Positions 13,701 through 28,700 of a stretch of DNA of 64,000 nt are shown piece by piece; the first letter of the stretch is position 1; every line of letters begins with the position of its first letter. Source of the stretch: Echinococcus granulosus. Lineage: Eukaryota > Platyhelminthes > Cestoda > Cyclophyllidea > Taeniidae. Location: positions 3,698,190 to 3,762,189 of the forward strand of contig NW_020170381.1 of assembly GCF_000524195.1 (NCBI RefSeq), given 5' to 3'. The notes under the pieces were generated by a model. The model saw only the letters and a list, made by a program, of their open reading frames with translations, searched no databases and was not told the DNA's origin. A program made the position numbers and the translations under genes.

Positions 13701-16700
13701 GAAACTAAAAAGAGGATGTTTAGAAGTGAAAGCTGAGATACCAATGAGGATAGTAACGCTATCATTTCTATCAACAAATAAAATTACAAAGTGAATCACA
13801 AGAGAATTCCTTAATCTGGTACATTTACAATCAACGCTAATTTCTTAATACCGGTAGCAAAAACAACCTGTTGATTCACACAAAACTGTAACCTTATTAC
13901 GATAGCGGTAAATTAACACACGGGTCGCCGTTGACTCAGCAATCCAAATAAGCTAGATTACTAAAACCACTCAAGACTGGTTGTTCGATGTTTAAAGAGC
14001 CAATTGGATTTGAGGCTAAGCATTAAGGCCCACGTTCCAGGTCACGATGGGGCGTTGGCACTTTTAAAGCATTTGCGCCAACCAGATTGAAAAGGCCAAT
14101 AATTAATACAGGTTACATAAAAGCAAGGTGGCAATATCGGTAAAAAAGCAGGTGACACGGTCATCATCAGTGGCGGCGGCACGCAAACACATAAAGCAGA
14201 CCAATAATGATCTAAGAAAACATATCAATGAGACCTACAGTGCCTAGAAGAGTTAGTCGGAACCAAGAGTACTCAACCAAGCACCTAGACACGATCCAAC
14301 CCACCCATGAAGAACACATTAAAAAATAGATCATTGTAAATATTTGGACTGGGAACAAGATGACTTGTGTGTGACCACATTCTGTTTACAATCATCTGCA
14401 AATCGGCCTCCACACTGGCGGCGTGGAAAGCGTTTGCCCTATTTTAGTAAGCCTACGTAGACTCACAACAGAATAACTACACAAACTGCTTCGACTTTTG
14501 ACACCTACCCCGATCTCAGGCTTTAAAGGTTAATAATGAAGCGAGACGAATAATCCTATTTTACTCCTAGGAAAATGCTTCTATAAAAGGTTACCGCCAT
14601 GTACAATGTGCTCACTGTGAAGCTTCCCCAATGAACTCCATCCCGATGCACCTCGCCTGGGAGAGGTGTCGATATTCATGAACCTCAACAAAAATGACAG
14701 CAATGGACTACTATCAACAAAGTATATAGACAATTTGAAGACGATTTGTGTAGAGCGAAGCAGAAGAGTGACAACTACAAGCGACTAGGACAACGCTCAA
14801 AGAAGCTAACGATTCATGGGTCCGTCTGTGCACGTAATGTGGCTATTTTCAGAATTCTACGACTTATAATGGCTTCAGAGCCAACCTAGGCGCTAAAGGA
14901 TACTAATGACAGCAATAGGACAGAGGGTGAATAGAGAGTAATAATAGTAATAATGATCAGACAACTTACCCAGGCTTAACAGCATCGACATTCACCTCAG
15001 CGCAGTGGACAATTTGGGAGGGCCTGAAGTGACCGAGAACGGCAGGAGGGGAGGAGGAGGAGACGAGGAAGATGGCATTCGGCGTGAAGCGGGCTACACA
15101 AGCCTGTCCGGTTGACGCTTCACTCGTTGCCCGCTTGGCTAGTATATGACTCGCTACCTCCTCCACTGACAGCCGATTCACTAGAAACGGAAAAAATAAG
15201 AAGGAAGAAGTTATTAGCGTTCTTCGTATCAAATTCAATTATGGGGGCAGATGGAACTGGGATGGCTTCTTCTGTACGCCATAATAAGTTCAAGGAACCC
15301 TGCTTCGAGGTCTAGGTCGGTGTCACTGCAAAGAAAGTGGAATTGTAAAAAAAGCAAAATGTCTTATTCCCAATCAGCGATAAATTTGCTCCGTTGTACA
15401 TAAGACAAGAAGCGGCATAACCCAAATTTAAAGAGGTATTTCAATGTCAAGAACTGGAAATCGTGATGGCAACCAATTGGTGTAGTCTCGTAATTACGAT
15501 GGATAAAGATTCAAGTCTAGCTCTTGCCTGCGATTTGAGCAGCAGCGTTATTTGTACGACATGAGGTATAGCTTTGAAGTATTGTTATCACAACAGGTTA
15601 CAAAAGAGAAGTTTTGAAACCGCGACTCAATTAAAGTGTGCTTTACGCACAGAGGAAATCATTCATTTTTTATCGGCACCGTAAAATCAGTTCTACGCAT
15701 TAATTCATTACAGTACAATAGAACAGACATCGAAATATTGTAACTAAATAATAATTGCTTTGAGTACATACTGCTTCGGGAATCTTTTAAAGGATACCAC
15801 CCAGCCCTGTATGTTGATAACGAAGCTACTTTGGGCCCGTACACTCTTGTAACGTCTTCAGAAACAACTGCAAGACTACAAATATGGCTCCACTTCTGAT
15901 GATACAGAGATTTACACAAAACAAGAAAATTACTCCAATGAAAACCTGGAGACCGGGAGTAAATGGTAGGTCGGATGAAGAGGCAAACATTCCCAAGGAA
16001 GAGGGGTATTTATGAGTATTTGATGGGCCGGACAGTGTAAGGCATAATCAATGCTGCTAAGCGTAGTCAGCAGTAATCAGCGCAAGAGCTTAATCTATGC
16101 TTGGGATGAAAGACCTTTCTTTCGACAGAAAGACAATGAAATAAGTTTTGAAAACACACACCAAATTTTTGATAATAAAGTAGTAGAGTCAGACTAACTT
16201 AAATCTCTAACAGGAGATGCTGTACGAGAGGATTCTAATAAATCCATTGAACGGATTCTAATTATAACGGGATGGCACAAAAAGGTTACTCAGTACACCT
16301 ACATAACAAAAAGGAAGTCGACGATAGGAGCACTTAATAACATCGTTTGCACATTAGTTATCAACGTTACAAGTACGTGACGGATGACGTCGATACCTGT
16401 CACAAGCACAGTGGTTAAGCTTAAAGCAGTAATACGGAGTGTGCCCTTTAGATGAGGGCAAATGCAAAATCGACTTAAATGCACATTTTCTTTAAGGTGA
16501 GGTGGTCTATTTTCCTCTGTGATTCTGATGGCGGACGTGTCAAGAGGATAGGAGAAAGGAAATCACAAAAACCAACGGATATCTGTTGCTTTAGATGTAA
16601 GTGTTATTAAGGAGAGTCTACATATGTACAGAGAGTACAAACACACAAACTTTGCAGACTGAGAGAGGCAAAATAGATGTTACACTTGTCAGCTATTTGG

Positions 16701-19700
16701 AAACGATGTAGTTGCGGAAAAACAAACCGGAGGTGAACTTTACAGAATAGAATTTGTCGTCGAAATGGGGAACAAGGTCGACAGAAATGAATGCTAGGCA
16801 AATATTTAAGCAGTGGGAAATAAGTAAATTTATTAAATAAGGCATCCAGAAGTGGAGAGAAACAGCATCAAAAACTAAAACAATATGACGGTATTCCTTC
16901 CATTTTCAGCCTCAGAACAAAAAGAGCAATCCAATGACGAATCTGATAAATTGTCTTTTTCAATACCATGTAGTTAAATTTTGTGGATTGGATTATTTAA
17001 CAATTGACGATTTCAAGTTAATTTTGCTACCAAAATGACAACGTACAAATACAGTAACGCTCAGATTACTGGTTCTTTCAGAATACTTCTCTCTTAAAGA
17101 AGCTATAAAAATCCGAAGGCCCACATTGAGGGCAGTTAAAATCGTTGTTAAAATGAAAAATAGTGTATGGCTTTAATAGAATTATTTGTCAACTCGAAAT
17201 TCGGGTAAAGTGGAATACCATCAAAGTGGCAAAAGTTAAGCAGACATTAATCGATGCTTCCAGATCAAGTGTTCGATGGGATAAAAACGGTTAGAAAACA
17301 GAAAGGGTTGATAGTAATGTTACCTGGGAGGGAGCAAGAACCTCATGATTAATCAAGAGAGAATGCTAGGCCATTAAATATTAAAAATTTGACTATTCTC
17401 TTCATCGTATGCCACCAAGTAGTGCGGCCACTGAAGTAGCTACTGTCGATCAGTATCCGACACCTTGGTTTCTCAAATGACAAGTTGGCTGCACTACTAG
17501 TTCCACGCGGACAGTAAATTTGGGCGGTGGCGCTCAGAGAGTGAAAAACTGGCGATACACCTTTAAAATAATTCCAAAACAAAACTTCAGAACTGATTTT
17601 TAAGCATGCTACACTTGAGGTGTAAGGTCGTGAGAAAAACTGCATCAGTGGATGTTGAAAAGTGGCAACCTACCGTGATACCAATGGGCCAGCAAAAATG
17701 CCAGTTTTGCATAAAAAGGAAGTCATAAACACCTTCTTTTCCTACATTTAAAGTAGGCAACTACCGTGAATAGCAAGGCTAGAGAATAGGAGGTAAAGTC
17801 AGTAAGTCAACTAGACCCCCCAAAACGATACAAAGCTGTCTCCTTTTAATTTGTAGTTATGACAGCAAACGAAATAAACAGGGAGTAATATAAGTCAAGA
17901 AACCCATTAATGTTGCGTGAAATTGAATTCGATCGAGTTAAAAAGTTTGGATAAATCAAATTCATCTAAAGCCTGGAAGCTTGAATATTCCAAGGGTAAA
18001 GTAGCGTCCGCAAGTTGCCAGCATGCTAAGCTGCGTTTTCACACACACTAACAGATGTCCGAATGGTCACAGCAGACCAAAATAAATTCGAATGAATGCT
18101 CATTTTTTAAGAAAAAAAAACAAAAAACGGCAATGCACTGCATTATCGCCAAGACTTGACAAATTAGCGTGCTCGAGGGTTGACAGAGCGTTGGCAAATG
18201 TCAAATCCTAGAGGTTTTTAGACGATTTCAGTTTTCGAAAATGGCACCATTTTTTTTAAAAAAGGCTGAATCAAATGTGTCCACTTTTTCGGCTTGATAC
18301 TTCCACCAGTAAAATTATGCTCAGGTAAAAAATACTCTGCAGCGGCATAATTAATATAAACGCAACTATATTCTGTTTGGGACATATGACTTGGTATAAG
18401 CACCGTCTTATCATGAACTGATAACACGTTCCACATGGGTGACGTGCGGCTTTGATATGAAAATCGGGCGTCACATATGCGCGCCATTGGAAGAGAACAC
18501 ACTGAGCTATGAGATTTGTATTTCAAAGTAATCAACCCGAATCGACATCAATCCGCTGAAAATTTGCTTATTTTTCATTTACTTTATTAGCAGAAAATGA
18601 AAGTGGGGTTCCTAGTACCGGATGCGTGCGGTTGTGGTGGTCCTGAAATCCAGCAACACTTGGAGGAGCAATAAAATGAACATCTTAAGTGAGATTTAAT
18701 TACTGGAGGGCCACCACTGACCTCAATACCACCACTTCCCAGATGAGTGTCTTCGTAGCGTTCCCACAGCAGTTAATTCTATACGCGATACAATGCAGCA
18801 AACCCTTGCCGCATTATGCATTCATAAGAACCAAAAGTCTAGGAATGCCAATTTAAACCGTATGCGTCGGCGATTTTTTGCATTTTTCGGTTCTGCTGGA
18901 GGTTGCCGATAATCCAAAAGGAACTGAAGCTGCCGTAGCAGTCTGCATGTCACTACTTACCTCTTTTAGGGGCAAAGACATTTGATGTGAAAAGATTATA
19001 GCAACTAGTAATGTTGACAGCCTCCTTCAGATGGCATGGAATTTCGCACGACTGATTTAGACCAACCCGTCAGGCTGCTATTTGAAAGCGGAGCATTCAC
19101 AAAAAGCGAGCTGTCGGTTTGTTTACACGTCGACGATGAGGCCTAGCACCGAGCACATTTCGTCAAAGAGCATGTCATCACATCGCCTTCCTTTCTTCCT
19201 CAATGTCATAATACCATGGACTGCTTCAAGGATACATAAAAAAAATAATTCAATGAAAATCCTAATTATTCCATTGCTGAATCCAAAATATTCTAAGCAG
19301 ACAATGAAATCAGCACAAGCTGGTTTACAGTTAACAGTTCTACTCAGAGGAATTAGCAGTGAACGTGGGCTATTGAGCGACTCAATTCCGTATTATCCCG
19401 CAGTAAAGAGGGCTGGCGGCGATTCACAGTAAGTTATCACATTTTACACGACCACTAGGAACGGTATTCTCATTGACAGTTAGAGGTGAGTGAGGATTGC
19501 AACCATAAAGACTGATAGAGTTTTGATGCAAGGGTGTGTTTCAAATATCAGTGTGAAACTACGCAGACTAAAAAGAAGCTCTAACGAAATCACAAATACT
19601 TAACACGATCGAATAATTAACCGACAAGGGCCTTCAAATCTTTTTACGGAGCTAACTAGCAGTGTATGATGTGGACACAAGTTTGGTCAAATATCATCAG

Positions 19701-22700
19701 CAATTGTTGGACATACAGCAAGCAGAGATAGGTGATTATCAAGTTTTATTAGAGCCAGTAGAGCAACTTAAAATTCCTAAGGTTTCAGTAGCTAAATAAG
19801 CTACTTAAAACCAGATAATCGGAAGCAAGGACAAGCAACATATGTTCAATCTTAATTGAAAATATCTATGGCTCCATAAACTAGATCGAGGCTAGAGCTG
19901 CGAAAATGAGTAATGCCAAGTCATTCGAAATTCGAGCGTTTCAGGCACCTATTTGAGACTGATCAAGGCGGGAAATGGAGTGTACACAAACTGGCCCTAC
20001 AAGTGAGATTTTGCCTTATGCGATGGCAGTAAATTTGCACACCTGACTTGCTCTCTTCCATCCCAGTGAAATTATTTGCTAATTATCTACAGTGAATTAG
20101 CTTATCACGCGAAAATTTGAAAATCTGAACAAACCGGACGTTTTGTTTACCGGGCAGCTATAAAACGACGCTGGCATTTCGTCATTTGCACATCAGAAAT
20201 GTCGCTAAGTGGATAAAACGCCAAGGTTGAGCCACTAGTACAGAAGAATCAACAACAAGGGACGGGGGAGCGCACTGGATGTTCAATTTTTAGTTAGTGG
20301 AGAGTGGGACTCGTGTTTCAAATACCATTTCAGGGCTACCCAAAACAGTAAGCAAATGAGCATTCCAGTTACCCCGACTGGTAGTTTCACCGAGAATCAT
20401 GCATTTCTAGATCAGGAAAAAATGCATCCTTTCGACGAAATGAATGATATTGCTGAAAGCGATCAGAGATTACTCAGGGGATGAAATGGCAGCCTAACAA
20501 GACAAAGAAGCAGCGATTATTCAAAGCTGAAAAACTTTGGACTACTAAGAGTAGCAAAAGGATTTTGAGCAAATCTCAATAAAAAGAATTTACTATGGGT
20601 TTTTGGCATGAAAGAATCAACAACTAGATTTATACGCTTTTCAACTCTCTACTACTAAGTAACGGGTCGGGAGAATTTATGTTTCGCTTACTGATTAGGC
20701 AATGCTTAGAATGAAAAGGAAGTGCAACAAATCATCTTTGCAAATGAGTGTTTGGTTCAGGCGGAAAAGCAGTAGCAGATGGGCTTGCCTCCTGCATCCA
20801 CCCCAAGTAGCATAAAAAATCAAGTAATCAACGGAAAATATTCTCAACACTGGCTCGTGACTACTCAGGTCATGAAAAGTATCAAGAATGACAAAATACC
20901 CTTTTTATACATGAATAACCAACAAGCAGGAGAACTTAATCTGTTTTGGATTATTTCCCGCCCAGATTTGGACAGGTTGGATGCTAATTGGGGAATATTT
21001 AGAGATAGAAATGAAAAGTAGTGCTTGACATGGGGGATAAAAATTTGAGGCAAGGGTGTGTCTCATTATTCTCCTAGTAGGCGGTCAACAGGAAGAATTA
21101 TGCGTTTTAAAAACTCAGACTGGAGAGCCAACAAAATCCGCCCTTAAAACAAGTTTTTTTCAGCAGTTGAATTAATATTAAACAGGGATGTATTAACAAT
21201 AATATCCCATGCTATTACTGATTAACCAGAATTTGCGGTAATTCACTATAAGCAAATGCGTTTTATGAACCTAGCTGGAACTGCCTAAAGTAGGTCGTGA
21301 AATCTACATGATCTGAGTCTACTTAAAGCATGAAACGATGGTTTCACGAGCTCAATTTACTAAACTGAATTNNNNNNNNNNNNNNNNNNNNNNNNNNNNN
21401 NNNNNNNNNNNNNNNNNNNNNNNNNNNNNNNNNNNNNNNNNNNNNNNNNNNNNNNNNNNNNNNNNNNNNNNGGGGGGGGGGGGCAGGCTAGTATTCAGAT
21501 TATCTACCAAAAAGCGATGGAAAACGGGAGCGTAGAGCGGAAATTGAGTAAACACGACTCAGCTGCAAAGTCGAAAGATTCGGCGAATGTGGGCGCAACG
21601 TTAGATCACTGAGCTTTTCAAGCACATTGGTGGTGTTTCAAATAGCACTTTTGTTTAAGTAAAAAAATGACGGTCTGAAATCTAAATTGAAGAAAGTGAG
21701 TCTTCCATAGCAAAGAATTAACAACAGGAGGCGAAAGAGGGTCCTAAATCTAGAACAGAAAGTGCAATTCAGGTAAATTGGCTCTATAAAAGCTTAGTAC
21801 AAGTAGAGACAAATTCGTCGTAATTCTATCGAGGCAATTCAAGCAAAGACTGGAAAAGAGACTCACCAAGGAATCGAGGTAGCGGCATACTACCGATGAA
21901 GGTAAGCACCACCTCTAAGTCGGCATTTGCGTCACCCACAGCTTCAGCAGTAGTGTCGGGGACAGCAGGAGCGTCGACAGGGGTGAGTTCAAGGTGAAGT
22001 GGTGGTGCCTGAGCGATCCATGCAGTGCAGGAAAGTGAGGCCCGCAAAGCGCGCTCCATCTCGTCCTCCTCATCTGCGCTCTCTTGGCTCGCCTCCTGAG
22101 AGGTCTGTGATCGCGGTACCAACACGAAAGGCAGCGGCTGTAGAGCGGATAAAGCGAAAAGGGCATAATCACCTCTTTCTAAAATGTTACTCTGAGAGGT
22201 CGTACAACGAAGATGAACTTATTGGAAAATAAACAAGCAATCAAACAATAAAATGACAAATCCCGATTTCAAGATTACGGAAGAAATGCATTGTTTCTTC
22301 GAAATTTGGTTTTTATAAATAGAAAGTGTATTTTAATGAAGAACCTGTGATAATGGTAGGCACACAATCACCCAGAAAATCCAACTTTTAAAGATTATGG
22401 GGAAGATGCAGTTGATGATAAGGATTGTTCACCAAGCGTGTTCTCCAGAATTTTCGTGCCACTACAACATAACCTTTACTGCTGGAGGGGAAACTAAGCC
22501 TCATGTCCGAGGTCAGGGGCTTTATTCTCAACGCTAATGCATAAAGCAAAAGTGGTTTTCTTCTAGAAGCTGCATAACAAGCACACAGAATTCAACAACA
22601 ACAAGATCTGAAAGGAACCGTGTGTTAACGAAGCATGCAAGGGATCTCAAGGAAGTGATTACCAGCTATGAAAACTAAGGCACCTCACACCTTAATGGTA

Positions 22701-25700
22701 GCTTCAATTGACGAACTTGCTAGGACTGGGGTGATGAGAAAGAAAATTGTGATTCGATTAATTTAAATCAGAAGAGACAACTCTGAAATTCGTCAAAATA
22801 CTGATAACACATAGGTTGCAGAAGTATTGGGAAGTCATTATTGGTGACTTGACAATTATGCTTATAAAGTACTAAAAATGTGTATCTTTTTCAGCTTTTC
22901 ACGAAAGTGTCCGGTTCGGTCCGGACTCTTGGAAGTGAGGTGAAAGGGAACACTTAACCCACAACAGTAAATGCGTACAGTAAACATCAACCTTGCTGGC
23001 AGCGCAATTTGGCTATCAATGCTAAACTAAAAATAATTTTTTCTTGTGAGGCACACAAGTGTTTACAGTTAAATATAAGCAGCAGAAAAAAGTTAAGTAA
23101 TATCATAATCGCTAATATGTTTCTCAAAATGAAGGATCCAAAAATTTAGCTCCGACCTAAGTTCAAAAGCCATTAATCATTTGTTCTTTGTGCTGTTTCA
23201 GCCTTGGCAATTTTGTAGTCCTTGCATGCGATATCAAATAAAGTACCTTCACAAATTCCATTCAGCCACTCCACTCCTATGCCTAAACAGGCAGCCTCTC
23301 AACTAAAAAAGTGGGAAGGAAAGTGGAACAAGATCATGGATTTTCAAAGCACAGCATCAAATTTGCGAAAATATGGTCGCCCAGCAGATACGTCCTAAAA
23401 AAACTTTCCCCTGTTAAATAAAGAAGCATAATTATTCAAGCACCTCAGAAAAATCAACGAAGGACTTCTGAAATTAAAAAAGTGTCTTAGCCTTGGCAGC
23501 TGTTTGCGACGATAATGTAACGAATGGATGGCGAGTATTCTTCCAACTTCGAGTGCCTTTCACCCAAATTTGCTAAAAAGGGTGAGATGTAAAATTAGGG
23601 AAGCTTTCCTTTAATTGATATTGCAAGGCAATAAAGAGAAGGAAAAAAAAACATGCTCTTTTTAATGATACACAAGAGAAGTATGATAGAAGTGGAAAAC
23701 CAAGGGGCCAGTTAATGATGCGTGCCTTAGCTGGATATAAGCTACAGGGCATCACCCCTGAGTAACTGCGTTTAACAAATTGAGGGGTGGGGGAATTATA
23801 AGCATTCAGAGAGTAGCAACCATTAATTACTGCACATTATTCATGTAACCACATCTTGGAGGATTAAATCCCATGTATTTCAGCTACACCGAAGCAGAAT
23901 TATCAAAGAATAATAGGGTGCAACCAATGAACTAATCAACCGCTCAGAACAGTGGAGAAATAGTCAAAAGTGGGAAATTACCATACACACCAAAGTGTGT
24001 GTGGGTTAGAGAAATAGCTGCGTGACGTTTTGGTCATTTTGGCTGTCAAAATCACCTAGATTTTGCCAAAGCTAAAGAACCAAAGTCAGTAGAAGGAAGT
24101 TGTTACTTAAATACGATAAACAAAATGCAGTTAACCAGTATTTACCAGTATCTTCTGGTGGTGGACAGCTGGTGTGATAAACGGATGAGGCAGTTTCTTG
24201 GGAAGATTTTGTAAATTGTTTAGACAAAGTTATTTGTGGTACATGGAATTAATTACCATTGTCAAAGCCTGAAGCTGCCTCTTTTGACCTGATTCACCTG
24301 TTTAAATACAAGCTTCGCATCTTCAATATCTCGACCAATGCGATTAAACAGACATTGACTCGTTGCAATCAGCAAATCAGGCCTAAGGACATCCGAGTCA
24401 CAAAACTTCAGCTGCTTTCCTGAACGCTCGTTAAAAGAGGCCGTCGTGATTCGCAATGATTGTACCTTACATCATCTCAACATCGCTGTATGATCTGAGG
24501 CACTTTATTCCCAGTAAATGCACCAATCTTGCTGATCTATCACAAATAGATTGATCGTACTGCAAAGGCAGAAAATGCCGATTACACCGTCAAAAGCACT
24601 GGTAGCTTCTACTACAGAGTTTGGGATGAAGCTTCCTATGAACCCATCTAGTCTACTAGTTGGATCGAGAGATTTGATTCTGTTGGAATGGGAGTACCAT
24701 AAAATATGGGGGAGGAGTGAGTCTATTGTAATTATTTCCAATTAGTTCACCTTCACCTCCGGTAAAATCGCAGTCTCAATTGATAGTAAGACGATCTACA
24801 AACCCTCAAATAACGTACTATTGAAGAACGAAATTCGTGTTAGTTATACATCAAACTACGTGGACTCTTCAGTCATTCCATCTTCCTTTTGTGCATTCAC
24901 AATAAGGTCCAATACAGAAGCGTACATTTTACTACATCTTCAAGAAGGGCTCAGGCGCTAAAATACTGACCAGCCGACTCCTCAGAGGCCCGAAACTTTG
25001 TGGATATTTTAGGATTTTTTGCTTTTTGAGTTTGCCCCTCTACCGGACTCATATTCGAAAATAAAATCCTTTTTTTTCCGAATATATGATTTCATAAAAT
25101 CACTAAAAAAGCTCCAACTTGATAGAAGAACTCATACAAAAAAGATTACGATGCGGTTTCACAATGACCAGGAAAGAGTAAAGCGAAAGACGATTGTTAC
25201 CGATTTAGCAAAAAAGAAGCGAAGTACTTAATAAAATCTGACACTTCCTACTTAATCAAGAGTGCTTCAACACAGAAATGGAAGCAGACAAAACGCGTAT
25301 GTATGAGCACATAAGTGCCAATCCGAGTATTCCCCTAGAGGGGTGCAAACTCGATACATGCAACTGTACATACCTCATACTGATTGATTGATCTGATGAG
25401 TGGTCATGGACACGCCTCGTTAGCTCCAGCCATAGTGCCTAAGACAATTTATTCACATACAAACGCACAAAGAAATGCAAAGGGAAAGGAGGAACGAAGA
25501 GAAAGTAGAGGTTTTCGAATCCGGGTCTTGCAAGGCTCACTCATCATTACGTTTCGAGTAAAACAGAAACTAAATGTCGGATACAAAATTACTTAAACAC
25601 CCAATAACGGTCAAATGACATTCTGTAATTCAACCTTGTAAATCCAAAAGGAGTAAAAGCTTGACTGTGGCAAATTAAGTCGCGTTGCGAAAACGATTTT

Positions 25701-28700
25701 GAATTAAAACGTAGAAGCGAAAAAATAATTCCCTACATCCAACTCAGAGGTAATATGATCCTCTTCCAGGAAAGGTTGATACTACCATTATTATTTACTT
25801 TGCAGACAAGAGGATTTCACCTCTCAGACACACTAAAATTTAAGTAACAACTGTTGACACCACAAGCAAAAGGCACACGTATAATTATCAGGATTAAGAT
25901 ATAAGGAGGTGGGCATCAAGCTGCAGTCTCATAAAACTGTAGCTATTAACTTAATAAAGGCGATTCAGAGTCACAGACGAGAGCCAAGAAAAGCTTGATG
26001 AGATGAAGAAAATGTAGCTTACATCCACCGGTCTCGGTTCAGGAGGCGGTTGACCTTGGCCGGCCCAACTACTCGTGTTTATGATGACATTTGAGATGGT
26101 GTGAATCCACTAAAGCAAAATAAAAATCCCCGTAATATCAAGACTAGCTGCGTGTACCTCCAAAGTCCAGAGGTACAACATTTTAACAGTAAACTGCTTC
26201 CCAAATCCAACTTTGGCAATCAAAAATACTTATTTCACCATGCCCTTGAAATCTTGAAACCGGGAATGATTTCAGTCCTGGTTATACCGGACACACGCCT
26301 GGTTCCTAGACTTTCTGCATCCAAACAATAGAATTATTTTGTAGTTGACTTCTGGCGGTGACAGAAGTGGATAAGGTTCAGTGCTTTAGAAGAAATTAAT
26401 TGGGGCTCTAAATGAACAGAACGCTCATTATTTGGAGAAAATAACAGAAAAATGTTTCCAGTAGAAATCCTTTTCTATTTTATCTATCACGGTGCATGAT
26501 ATGGGAAACACCGCTGCTTTATGAATTGAGAACCTTCCCACCGCGATATGGCCTTACGTGTCAATACACCCTAAACTACCGCTGTAATGATGGTTTGAGA
26601 AGTGAAACGACAGGGAGCTAAAGGGTATTTCGTAATTACATAAATTATTAAGCGGCAATCATACTCTACCGCATTGTGGATTTGTATGCCTCCGCCTACG
26701 GAGTCACTTTATCGCGACTTCCTCGCATTTAAATTCAGGAATAAATAATGGCTCCTTAGAAAGCTGATTATTGCCTATACACCTTGTGAGAACCGTCCTT
26801 TACGACATGTTTTATTAATATCTGATAGCTTTAAATAGCAGATGGGAATACAAATAGAAATGCTTTTCCACAAATGATACATGTGCCACGCAAGCGACAA
26901 GATCAACTCGACTACGGTTACTAAAATATTTAAGTAGTGTATACAGAACTAACCTCATCGCGATCCGTTGAGTTTTCGGCTTGAAGAACAACGGTTCTGC
27001 AAAAATGCAAAGATAAAAACAGTTGGATGGAGCAGTCCAACAGAGCAGTTTACGCGTACTCTAGAAGAGGAGGGGAAGTGGTGGCTAATGGGGTGTGCAC
27101 AAAAAGCGAAGGAAAAGTGCGCGGCTTACTGCGGCTGATGTTGGGGCTCGGAGGAAAAGAGGGAATGGATGAAGCTCGGCTCCTGATGCTGTTGTTGTTT
27201 CTTCACACTGTCAAATACCACTTTGGTAGATGAAAAAGGCGACAAAAAAAGGAGGAAGGGGAAAGATAGGGAGAGCATGCAAACTAGCCACCTGGTGTGG
27301 TAACCAACTCACCGCTTCTCAGCCGGGGAGACTATCTGGAAGGTGTATCTGCGATCATCGATATCCATTGGTTCTGCGAAGACACCCTTTCCATTTAGGT
27401 TCACCAAAACACCTGCGCCGAGCTATTTGTATAATATAACGACAGTAGGGTCAACAAAAAGGGTCTCTTTGAGTCCTCAAAGTTTCGGATTAGCTCTTGG
27501 TTTTTGAGCCATTGTGGTTTCTCTATTCCAAGTCCAAACCTTTGAAAATGTAACAAGGTAAGATTTCTGACAAAGCTGTTTCCCTATGGGCAACAAAAAC
27601 TTTATTGAAAAGAGAAAACGAATAGCAGAAATATTTCCCTGAATTTAGGAAACTAGGCGGTTTTATTGGTTTTTTTTGTGAACACTTTTAGAAAGAGTTA
27701 TTGTAAGTCATCAGGCCGCTAAATTACCTCTCCACAGATCCATCACCGAATAAGAAGAGGACTCTGAGCTCTATATAATATTGAATGGACCATATTTAAG
27801 CGCAAAATTCATTGAGCACTCTACGTTCGAGATTTTGCGATCTTGAAAACTTCTGATTGATCAAAATTTTTGCTTTCCCATGAAGGTGAGCCCTCCACGG
27901 AGCTGTCTTTTAAAAGCAATTTGAAAAAAGTGCAGAGCAAAATAGAAAAACCATAGGCGATTATCAAAAGTGCACCAAGTCGTGGACGATGTTTTGCCAT
28001 GATGAGGTGGTTCCATTCTAGGAATTTTGTTCTCGATAAAAAGAATGCGATAAATGGGAGAATGCATTTGGGATCGGGGTGGATGATTGAAAAACTGAAA
28101 TACTAGCATCGAAATCCAAAATTGTGCGTACATCAGACGAGTGTAAAAACGGCACTGCTCCGCCATTTGATAGCGTAGATAAGTACAGTTAATTTTAGGT
28201 GGATAAAGAAAGTTATCTCCAGGACAGACAACCCACAGTGCCCGATTTATACTGAAACCACAATCAGATTAAATGGTTTAAACCACTCTCTGACACAATG
28301 CGCAATAGATTAGCTTCAAATCTGCCATACCATCTTCAAGAAGGTAAACTTAAACGTGTTTTCACAGGTTTCTCGGGGTCGCTATCTTACCGTGACTATG
28401 TCGATCAAGACAAGTGATGCACCATCCCCAACCCTCTTAGCAAACCAATGAAACCAGGGTTGACTAGCCAATCTAAGGATGCGATTTCTCCAGAGATTAA
28501 AATTTCATCAAAAGTCAAACTTAAGTCGAGAATTAATGTACATCCAGACAAAAAGGCAGTCTGGAAACACTAAACAAGGTAACAATGCTATTTACAACTT
28601 ATTTTCTCCCCAATTTGTGTCAGTGTGCGCAAGCCTGTACGACACACCTTAGTCGTGGCGGCGCTTAACGCAAAGCAGCGGACCGCAGATGTCCCATTAA

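Noticed and set aside
24262..24563. Minus-strand frames with splice-like borders between the PH and PTB parts of APPL
   Set aside because: The two segments (24534-24469 and about 24430-24285) end and start in incompatible phases and show no similarity to APPL. Joining exon 26109-26023 directly to 22137-21867 keeps phase 0.
27313..27404. Acceptor GGCGCAG at about 27411 for the second PH exon of APPL
   Set aside because: It would enter in the wrong phase after the GD codons at 30101. The upstream acceptor ending at 27423 gives GD-LGAGVLVNLN in phase, aligned with the family.
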